DNA from: a candidate division WOR-3 bacterium
GTDB lineage: Bacteria > Hydrothermota > Tepidihabitantia > Tepidihabitantales > Tepidihabitantaceae
Direction: 5' to 3'
Assembly (NCBI GenBank): GCA_039801085.1
Contig: JBDRTY010000001.1
Coordinates: 1 to 64,000, forward strand
Length of the DNA: 64,000 nt
Below are positions 54,068-60,575 of this stretch, piece after piece. Both the position numbers and the translations under genes were made by a program. Position 1 is the first letter of the stretch, and each line of letters starts with the position of its first letter. A model generated the notes under the pieces. That model made no database searches and had not been told where the DNA came from. It worked only from the letters and a program-made list of their open reading frames with translations.

Positions 54068-55107
54068 TGTCCGCCTCCTTTGACATTAATTGGAATTCCC
54101 CAGATGGTGGCGGTCAGTTCTCCACCGGCATCGTAAAGCACGGGGAACGGAATCTGCTCAATATAGAGCCACTGTACCCCGGTCTGATTCAGCTTCAGCC
54201 GGCTGCCGGACCAGAGCCGGTAGCGGGTATTGTTGTAAAAGAGGAAATTCTGAGCATCGGTAACTGCAGTATAGAGCCCGGTTACCCAGACACTGTCATT
54301 CACTGAGTAGGAAAGCAGTCCATCCGGATAATCATAGAACCGCTGACAGCCGAAGTGCAGTGTGTCCGGACGCAGGAAGAAGGTGTCAACGCGAACACCG
54401 TTGGTCAGATAGGCTTGAATAAAATAGGGCGCATCATCAGGGTTGGGAGCGTAGAACCTCGGGCCGCCGGTAATCTTCCAGAAGCGCCACTCGCCATTTT
54501 CCTTCTTCAGAACGCAGCCGTTGATGACGACACCATTGATCGGTTTTTCCACAATCATTGAAGTGTCGGTGAACAGCGTGTCATGAAATTTAAGCCGGAT
54601 GGTCTCCGAAGGGGTGATGATAATGGAATCACGGAGAAAACGGGTGTATTTCCGGGCGTGCAGTCTTAGTAGCCCGGGGATAGTTTCGACAACGGTTACA
54701 GTTGCGGTGGTTTCTTTGGAAACGGTATCAGCAACGGCGACGAATTTATACGCCCATTTCCGGCCCGTGCTGTCAAACCAGTGCTGCATTGAGTCACAGA
54801 TATAACGCTGCTTGAAAGCGTTGTCCTTGATTGCCTTTTTCAGAATCGAGTCCGAAATCAACCAGTCAAAATACTGGAGTTCCCCTTCATTAAAATTAAC
54901 CGTAAGCAGATTCCGGTTTGCTTCGATTACCGCTGCGATTGCGGTGCTGTCGGCTGCGCTCGGCTGCCAGATCGCCGGCGGGGGCATGCGGCCACAACCG
55001 GTGAGGGCAACTGTTATCAGCAGGAAACCGGCAGCCAGAAGAACCAGCCAGTTTCTTCCTGATGCCGGAGGCGCAGCCGGGTGGTTTTTACCAACTATGA
55101 TCCGCAC
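54064..55107 (-). CDS. Predicted lipoprotein of unknown family
   Basis: A 347-residue protein with a GTG start and GGAGG six bases upstream. A hydrophobic stretch ends in a good lipobox, ALTGC, with the lipidated cysteine near residue 38. An N-terminal run of about 20 residues before the hydrophobic stretch is longer than usual. The rest shows no family I recognise. Segments such as LKKENGEWRFWKITGG and VWVTGLYTAV suggest an NTF2-like or beta-rich fold. It overlaps the receptor-like gene by four bases and heads the operon, so it may be the surface partner of that receptor. Confidence 0.65.
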   Translation of the reverse strand: MRIIVGKNHPAAPPASGRNWLVLLAAGFLLITVALTGCGRMPPPAIWQPSAADSTAIAAVIEANRNLLTVNFNEGELQYFDWLISDSILKKAIKDNAFKQRYICDSMQHWFDSTGRKWAYKFVAVADTVSKETTATVTVVETIPGLLRLHARKYTRFLRDSIIITPSETIRLKFHDTLFTDTSMIVEKPINGVVINGCVLKKENGEWRFWKITGGPRFYAPNPDDAPYFIQAYLTNGVRVDTFFLRPDTLHFGCQRFYDYPDGLLSYSVNDSVWVTGLYTAVTDAQNFLFYNNTRYRLWSGSRLKLNQTGVQWLYIEQIPFPVLYDAGGELTATIWGIPINVKGGGQ

Positions 55108-55169
55108 AGTCTGCCTCCTTTTATTTTTCCTGATTTATGAGTTTCGTTGTCTGCTCTCATATGCGTTAT

Positions 55170-55188
55170 ACCGAAATTAAACTTCGGT
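55170..55188 (-). promoter_or_regulatory. Inverted repeat in the leader of the lipoprotein operon
   Basis: ACCGAA (55170-55175) and TTCGGT (55183-55188) form perfect 6-base arms around a 7-base loop. It falls in the predicted 5' leader of the - strand operon and could be an RNA hairpin or an operator. Confidence 0.3.
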
Positions 55189-55196
55189 TTTGTTGA

Positions 55197-55224
55197 ATAT
55201 TAACAGAATACTTAAAAGTGTCAA
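55197..55224 (-). promoter_or_regulatory. Promoter for the surface-protein operon 55107-45126
   Basis: On the - strand a perfect TTGACA (55219-55224) and TAATAT (55197-55202) are 16 bases apart. The predicted leader of about 80 bases holds an inverted repeat and a GGAGG site before the GTG at 55107. Confidence 0.5.
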
Positions 55225-55362
55225 AAGGAATGACCCGGCCCACGACAGGTCCGAATTCGGATTGTTTATCAATTACCAAGGTATATTAAAATTAGCCAAA
55301 GACCGGTCTGGTGTCAAGCAAATCAGGTATCTGTGCTGAGGATAGGCAGAGTTTTAGGCAGA

Positions 55363-55391
55363 TTGACAGAACCGATAATCCCATTTATAAT
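55363..55391 (+). promoter_or_regulatory. Consensus promoter for gene 55417
   Basis: A perfect TTGACA (55363-55368) and perfect TATAAT (55386-55391) are 17 bases apart, the ideal sigma-70-type promoter. A leader of about 19 bases with AAAGGAGG follows. It is divergent to the operon promoter at 55197-55224. Confidence 0.8.
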
Positions 55392-55416
55392 TTTACGGGC
55401 AGCAAAAGGAGGTTTT

Positions 55417-56802
55417 ATGAAAAGGCTGCTGTTTGTGGTAATCCTGCCGAGGCTTGTCTTGGGAATCTATGACATGAAGTGGTTTGATCTCAATAGCTGG
55501 CGGTGTCCGTTCTATAATGATGGCCGCTGGGGAATTGATGTGACCGCCGGTCCCGGTGCACCCGGCGGTTCCTGGCCTCAGCCATTGCGGAATTTCTATA
55601 TCTTCGGCGCCGGTGTCTGGATTGGTACGATTGTCGGTAATGACACTCTTACTACCTGCGGGTATAATCCCAACACCGGGGGAACCGAGATGTTCCCGGC
55701 GTTGTGCCGGTACTGGCGGCAGACACCCCTGGATTCTGCCGATCGGGTTTATAAATATCCGGGTGACTGGCCACCACCGGCAGCCAGATTTCCGATGGCA
55801 CCACAGCAGGCGCGTTCGGAAATGGATCTCTGGATGTGTTTTAGTGACTCGGAGCCGGGTAGCCATAACGCGCCGGGGAGACCGCTGGGGGTTGATGTCT
55901 ATCTAACCGTTTACGGGTTCTCAGACTCATTTTCGCGCGACATGTTCATCCTGAAATATGAACTTGTCAACGCCTCAGGAGGGGTGCTGAATCAGATGTA
56001 TGCCGGTCTGGTGGTTGATGCCGATATCGGTTATCCCGGTGATGACATGACCGGACTGATTCTCGATCGGCAGTTTGTAGTCGGTACTGACACATTCCGG
56101 GTAAAGAACACTGGTTTCTTCTATGATTACAATAACATTGAGACGTCCAGTTCGGTCTGGGAATCAGGAACACCCGGTGCAGTGGCGGTACGGCTGCTAC
56201 TGGCGCCCAATGGTCTTAACTTGAGCGCTTTCAAGCGGTTTACCATTGAGATTGATCCGGTCCGGGATGCAGAACAGTATCTGACGCTAAAAGGTTATAA
56301 TTACCGGACGGGCAATTATGAGCCTTATGATTCTCTTGATTCTGAGCCAGGCGATAAACGGGCACTGCTGGCGGTCGGACCGGTGGATCTGCCGGCAGGC
56401 GGCGAGGCAACTTTTTACTTTGCGGTAATCGCTTCCCCATATGGCAGTCAGGGACAGACGCCGGAGGAACGTGATACTACCGAACTGGCGCTGCGGTGCT
56501 GGTGGGCAGAACGGCTGCTTGCCCGAATTCTGGGCATTGAGGAGGCACAGGAGGTCGGGTTTAAGCGATGGTTGACGGTTTATCCCAATCCCTGCCGACT
56601 GGGAACTGTGATGACCGTTACTGGTGCTGATGGTGTCCGGATTTATGATCTTCAGGGTAGACTGGTGAAGGAGCTGAGCGGAAGTGATTCCCGCTGGGAC
56701 GGAAGAGACAGGCAGGGCAGACTGGTGTCAGCTGGAGTTTATTTCTTCAGACCGGTTAAGAATCGGACGGAGGTCAGCAAGGTGCTGCTGGTCCGAGAGT
56801 AA
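55417..56802 (+). CDS. Secreted sorting-domain protein, short paralogue of 48346-51228
   Basis: A 461-residue protein; the ATG at 55417 has AGGAGG five bases upstream and is preferred over a GTG/TTG-type start further upstream. A short signal peptide ends near VLG. The mature start IYDMKWFDLNSWRCPFYNDG and the following GIDVT, GGSWPQPLRNFYIFGAG closely match the 960-residue protein, as do MTGLILDRQF and RFTIEIDPV. The fibronectin-like middle of the longer protein is missing. A sorting domain ends it (TVYPNPCRLGT, VRIYDLQGRLVKEL, SAGVYFFRP, SKVLLVRE). It has its own consensus promoter. Role unknown. Confidence 0.72.
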   Translation: MKRLLFVVILPRLVLGIYDMKWFDLNSWRCPFYNDGRWGIDVTAGPGAPGGSWPQPLRNFYIFGAGVWIGTIVGNDTLTTCGYNPNTGGTEMFPALCRYWRQTPLDSADRVYKYPGDWPPPAARFPMAPQQARSEMDLWMCFSDSEPGSHNAPGRPLGVDVYLTVYGFSDSFSRDMFILKYELVNASGGVLNQMYAGLVVDADIGYPGDDMTGLILDRQFVVGTDTFRVKNTGFFYDYNNIETSSSVWESGTPGAVAVRLLLAPNGLNLSAFKRFTIEIDPVRDAEQYLTLKGYNYRTGNYEPYDSLDSEPGDKRALLAVGPVDLPAGGEATFYFAVIASPYGSQGQTPEERDTTELALRCWWAERLLARILGIEEAQEVGFKRWLTVYPNPCRLGTVMTVTGADGVRIYDLQGRLVKELSGSDSRWDGRDRQGRLVSAGVYFFRPVKNRTEVSKVLLVRE

Positions 56803-56818
56803 ATAGGTGCCGGCTGTC

Positions 56819-58213
56819 TTATTGGCGCCGTTCGAGATAAAAATCCTGCTGAATTAGTTGTCCGGGCGGTAAGTCAAGGGTGCAGGACTGGGGGATATAA
56901 GGTGCCGGTACGCGAACTGATATTAGGTACCTGCCGCTTGGGAGGTTTCTGATTGTATACATTCCGAGATCAGGGTCGGTCTCCTGTTCTCCATACACTG
57001 CACCCTTATAGATGACAGTGCCGGACACAGGTTTTTTCGTTATCGCATCATAGATAGTGCCGGTAATCATAGAGTAGCGCACCGGCTGGAGTGCAATGAC
57101 CGCTGACTGTTCGCGATCACCGATGATGAACATGGTATCTGTGCGCGCCTGATAGTCTTTGCGGAAGGTATGAATAATAAGGCGTCCGGGTACAAGTCCG
57201 GTGATCAACAGTTCGCCGGCCCGGTTTGTTTCGCCGATGAATTCCCGGACACCCTGAAGTTTGATACTGCCCCAGATCCGTTCACGGGTCAGAGCGTCAA
57301 TTACCCGGATGCGCAGACTGCCATGACCGTAGCGCGGAAGGTTAAGTCGAATGCCGAGTCGGTGAACTGTGCCCAGTTTACCGTAGCCTGAGAGCGAATA
57401 ATCAAGCGCAAGGTTTGTTAGATTGACACCGATGCCTGCAGTCAGCCCGCTGAGCGCTCCGAGCTCATTGAGGTCCTGAGGACCGGTCCGGTAGCCGGCA
57501 CGCAGGCTCAGCTCGGTGATCGGCTGATACTCAATCCCCAGCCGGAGATGAAACTGCCGGTCATGGGGGTAAACGCCGTCAAGAAGCAGTCGTAATCTGC
57601 TCGCAGTCCAGGCAAGTCCAAGGATGAGCTCGGCAGGCAGCGTTTCCAGCCGGCTGTACTTCATTAAGCCCAGATTGCGCAGTGCCAGCCCGGTTTTGAG
57701 AAACTCAAAAGGTTCGGCAGCGAAGCCGATATCAAAAGCAGTGCCATAGCCGTAACCGGTATAAAGATTTTCATAGCACCCCTTCAATCCGGCACCGACA
57801 AAGTACTTTTGTGCGACCGGCAGTCCGTAGCCGAGAGCAAGGATACCGTTCCAGGTACTAAAGGTATCTCCGGGCTGGTTCTGTTCGTTCCAGAATTCGA
57901 TTCCGGGCGTCGCGGAATAGATCAGACTGAATCCGAGAACACCCCGATTAGCGGGCAGGGCAAAATGCAGAAGTTCATCGTTGGTGCCGTTATACCAGAT
58001 CTGATGAGAAAAAGACAGGGCATAATCTCTGATTTTTCCCAGCCGGCCGCAGTTCCAATAAAGGGCGGTGGCATCATCAACAGTTGCGGTCAGCGCTTCT
58101 CCCAGCGCGGCGCCCCGCGGGCCCTCTGCCAGTCTGATCAGCGGTAAAACCGAAGTTCCCGGTCCCGGATCGGTAAAAAAGAGGGAGATTGCCACTAATA
58201 ACAATATGCTCAT
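56819..58213 (-). CDS. PorV/PorQ-like barrel fused to two carboxypeptidase-regulatory-like domains
   Basis: A 464-residue protein starting at the ATG at 58213, which overlaps the previous stop as ATGA. A signal peptide is followed by LAEGPRGAALGEALTATVDD and ALYWNCGRLGKI, the PorV-like signature in altered form (NCG instead of NPAG). Barrel-like strands run to about residue 300. Two regulatory-like beta domains follow (LRIRVIDALTRERIWGSIK ... LLITGLVPGRLIIH; ITGTIYDAITKKPVSGTVI ... YTIRNLPSGRYLISV). This fusion is unusual: such domains normally sit at the N-terminus of receptors. It may anchor or recognise secreted partners. Confidence 0.65.
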   Translation of the reverse strand: MSILLLVAISLFFTDPGPGTSVLPLIRLAEGPRGAALGEALTATVDDATALYWNCGRLGKIRDYALSFSHQIWYNGTNDELLHFALPANRGVLGFSLIYSATPGIEFWNEQNQPGDTFSTWNGILALGYGLPVAQKYFVGAGLKGCYENLYTGYGYGTAFDIGFAAEPFEFLKTGLALRNLGLMKYSRLETLPAELILGLAWTASRLRLLLDGVYPHDRQFHLRLGIEYQPITELSLRAGYRTGPQDLNELGALSGLTAGIGVNLTNLALDYSLSGYGKLGTVHRLGIRLNLPRYGHGSLRIRVIDALTRERIWGSIKLQGVREFIGETNRAGELLITGLVPGRLIIHTFRKDYQARTDTMFIIGDREQSAVIALQPVRYSMITGTIYDAITKKPVSGTVIYKGAVYGEQETDPDLGMYTIRNLPSGRYLISVRVPAPYIPQSCTLDLPPGQLIQQDFYLERRQ

Positions 58214-58986
58214 CGGCGGTTGACTACCAGTTTTTTCTTTATCCGGTGAACCCTTTCTCCCTGTTTCCATTCTAAAAGGTAGTCATAAGTTCCAGAGGCA
58301 ACCGGTCGATTGCGGTCATTGCGGGCGTTCCAGCCGACCAGATGGACACCGGTGGCAAGGGGCTCGTGCTGCAGGATAGTGCAGATGCGTTTGCCAGCGC
58401 GATTGAAGATGAACAGACTGACTTCGCCATTATCCGGAATACCGATCACAAAAGTAGTCTGGTCTTCAAGAGGATTGGGGAAGTTGTGAATCAGTAATCC
58501 CGGGATAAGTCTGATATTCAACCGGACACTGTCCCGGACAAGGCTGTCATTATCAAGGAAGGCGGTGATGACTACTGCTGCGCTGTCCAGCTTTCCGGTG
58601 TCGCCGCTCAAGTCAGTCGGAGCTTCAATCCGGAGTGTGAAATAGTGCGGTCTGCCCGGCTGGACAAACCCGAGTTCGGGGAAGCCGTCGCGGTCATCGT
58701 CCGTCAGCAGCAAGGTGTTTGCCGAATCGTATAACTGACCGTTCCAGCCGGCGGGCAGAAATGGCGGCAGAAACTCTACAATTGAACCGGAATCTCCCGA
58801 CAGATTGACAAAAAAGCGGTAATTCTTTTTTTCGCCGGTTTGGAGCTGGTCGTTCTGATCCGGAGCAATTTCCAGCTGAAGCAGCGGACGGTCGGTGATG
58901 TTCTGCCTGAGGTTCAGCTGGGATCGGGCCGGGGTCAATGTGATAAGCAGAACCCCGAGCACGCTCCACCTGCAGCTGCGGCTCAC
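58210..58986 (-). CDS. Exported protein with FlgD-Ig-like C-terminal domain
   Basis: A 258-residue protein with a GTG start. A signal peptide ends near ARSQ. The first 150 residues are a beta-sandwich-like region (NYRFFVNLSGDSGSIVEFL), and the last 90 form a FlgD/sorting-like domain (NFPNPLEDQTTFVIGIP, VSLFIFNRAGKRI, ASGTYDYLLEW, KKKLVVNRR). It has no ribosome-binding site, and the GTG begins six bases after a TTGACA/TAAAAT promoter. It overlaps the PorV-like gene by four bases. Confidence 0.65.
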   Translation of the reverse strand: MSRSCRWSVLGVLLITLTPARSQLNLRQNITDRPLLQLEIAPDQNDQLQTGEKKNYRFFVNLSGDSGSIVEFLPPFLPAGWNGQLYDSANTLLLTDDDRDGFPELGFVQPGRPHYFTLRIEAPTDLSGDTGKLDSAAVVITAFLDNDSLVRDSVRLNIRLIPGLLIHNFPNPLEDQTTFVIGIPDNGEVSLFIFNRAGKRICTILQHEPLATGVHLVGWNARNDRNRPVASGTYDYLLEWKQGERVHRIKKKLVVNRR

Positions 58987-58992
58987 ATTAAG

Positions 58993-59020
58993 ATTTTAGC
59001 AATACCGTGGTGATTGTCAA
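58993..59020 (-). promoter_or_regulatory. Promoter for the 58986-56819 unit
   Basis: On the - strand a perfect TTGACA (59015-59020) and TAAAAT (58993-58998) are 16 bases apart. The GTG start follows after six bases, at the expected transcription start itself. Confidence 0.65.
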
Positions 59021-59054
59021 AAAACTGGTTACCGGTTCTATAACCGAAACGTAA

Positions 59055-60575
59055 TTAATCCGGACGCCTTAATATCACAACGCCGATCGGTTTGGCAAAC
59101 TCGGTAATTCCCTTCAGTTTGATTGGGAAATGGCGGGAAGGGGGGCTCCAGTGGTAATCAATCAATTCCATTTTCAAGGGGAAGAGGGCCTGCAGCCGTT
59201 CCCAGTCCTGTGGATAAAGGCTGATCAGTCGCTGATAGTAATAGTACTTGAGCAAAATGGCACCGATAGTGCTGTCAGCCAGTACTCCGGAATGAAGCCG
59301 GTAAGTGCCGGGTTCAAACAGTTCCCGGACCTGAAGCTGCCTGCCGGCACGGCGTGCGAGGTATTCTACCAGTGTGAGGTGCGAGGTGGCAACGGTGGTG
59401 TTAGGTTCAATTTGTCCGACAGCTTCCTCAAATGAGGCGTGGGTGCCCCGGTTGCAGTAGAGAAAATAGCCGGCATAGAGATTATCGAGACAGAGTAGCG
59501 TCAGGAGGCACAACCCGGTGCGGCGCAGGGTCCGGCCGGTGCCGGCTGCCAGCAGCGTCAGTCCGCCGTTAAAAAGTACCAGCAGGGCAGTAGGGAGCAG
59601 ATAATAGTCGAACTTCCGCGAGAAGAAGAAAAAAAATGGCAGATGAACGATCAGATAGATCAGTACCAGCCGGCTGAACGGGTTTTTATCCTTTACCCCT
59701 TTTATGAGTGCAATCAGCAAAAGGATGGATACCGCCGGTACCAGGAGGATGAAAATCAGGATCTCCCAGGGGTAAAACAGGCGGGGAACGAGGTTGTAGC
59801 CCAGATTGGCGCCCAGGGCGATGAGGTTGCCGAGCGGGTTCAGTTGCAGCATATTGATGTCATAACCGCGACTTGCCATGATTTCAAAAAGCAGGTTCCG
59901 ACCGGTGAAGATGCTGAGGATGAAAAGGAGTAGTGCCGGTGGTGCAAGTCCGAGCAGAAATTTCCCCAGCATCTGCCAGCGTGACTGGGATGATGTGAGA
60001 ATGAAGATCACCGCCACTGCTGTGGCGCCGAGCGCTGTCTCCTTGGTCCAGAGCCCGAGTCCGAGTATCACCCCGGCACGGATGGCATCGGAGCCTTTTC
60101 CGCTGCGTAGCGCACGGAGCAAAAAAAGGATGCTGAGGATGATGAAGAACAGCATCGTTATTTCTACCTGGCCCAGCCGGCTGTAGAGGCGGAGGCTGAA
60201 CAGGGGCAGGGTCAGAAGTAATGTCGGCAGTGCGGTTGCCGGCGGATAAAGAAGCCGGGCGGTGAGATACAGGACCGGCAGAATTGCCGCACCGGTGAGG
60301 GCCGAGATCAGCCGGACTGAGGTCAGCAGCTCCATTCCCAGCAACTGGAGCAGAGCAGACAGGTAGACAAAAAGCGGGGGAAAGAACATGATGTCATTGC
60401 TGATGATGGTTCTGTTATCAATCAGCGAGCGGGCACAGCGGGCATAGTTGATTTCATCCGGAAGCGGGCTCCAGTAATTCAGCCGGATGAGATTGGCGGT
60501 CAGTATCAATGCGAAGAAGAGCAGGGCGAGCTGATAATCACGACGGGTAAGAGAGGTGGTGTTCGGCTCAGCCAC
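59055..60575 (-). CDS. Membrane glycosyltransferase, GT39/ArnT-like (GT-C fold)
   Basis: A 506-residue protein if started at the GTG at 60575, which overlaps the last codons of the YfhO-like gene; a longer start at 60629 would overlap more. About eleven transmembrane helices are seen. The first loop has SPLPDEINYARCARSLIDN, matching the acidic catalytic site of PMT_2/ArnT-like enzymes, and IMFFPPLFVYLSALLQ. The C-terminal 120 residues are soluble. It probably transfers a sugar from a polyprenyl-phosphate donor to an envelope acceptor. Confidence 0.75.
   Translation of the reverse strand: MAEPNTTSLTRRDYQLALLFFALILTANLIRLNYWSPLPDEINYARCARSLIDNRTIISNDIMFFPPLFVYLSALLQLLGMELLTSVRLISALTGAAILPVLYLTARLLYPPATALPTLLLTLPLFSLRLYSRLGQVEITMLFFIILSILFLLRALRSGKGSDAIRAGVILGLGLWTKETALGATAVAVIFILTSSQSRWQMLGKFLLGLAPPALLLFILSIFTGRNLLFEIMASRGYDINMLQLNPLGNLIALGANLGYNLVPRLFYPWEILIFILLVPAVSILLLIALIKGVKDKNPFSRLVLIYLIVHLPFFFFFSRKFDYYLLPTALLVLFNGGLTLLAAGTGRTLRRTGLCLLTLLCLDNLYAGYFLYCNRGTHASFEEAVGQIEPNTTVATSHLTLVEYLARRAGRQLQVRELFEPGTYRLHSGVLADSTIGAILLKYYYYQRLISLYPQDWERLQALFPLKMELIDYHWSPPSRHFPIKLKGITEFAKPIGVVILRRPD

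Noticed and set aside
54064-54070. SusC/SusD pair formed by the lipoprotein and receptor-like genes
   Set aside because: The gene order recalls such pairs, but the lipoprotein shows no SusD/RagB features, so the label was not used.
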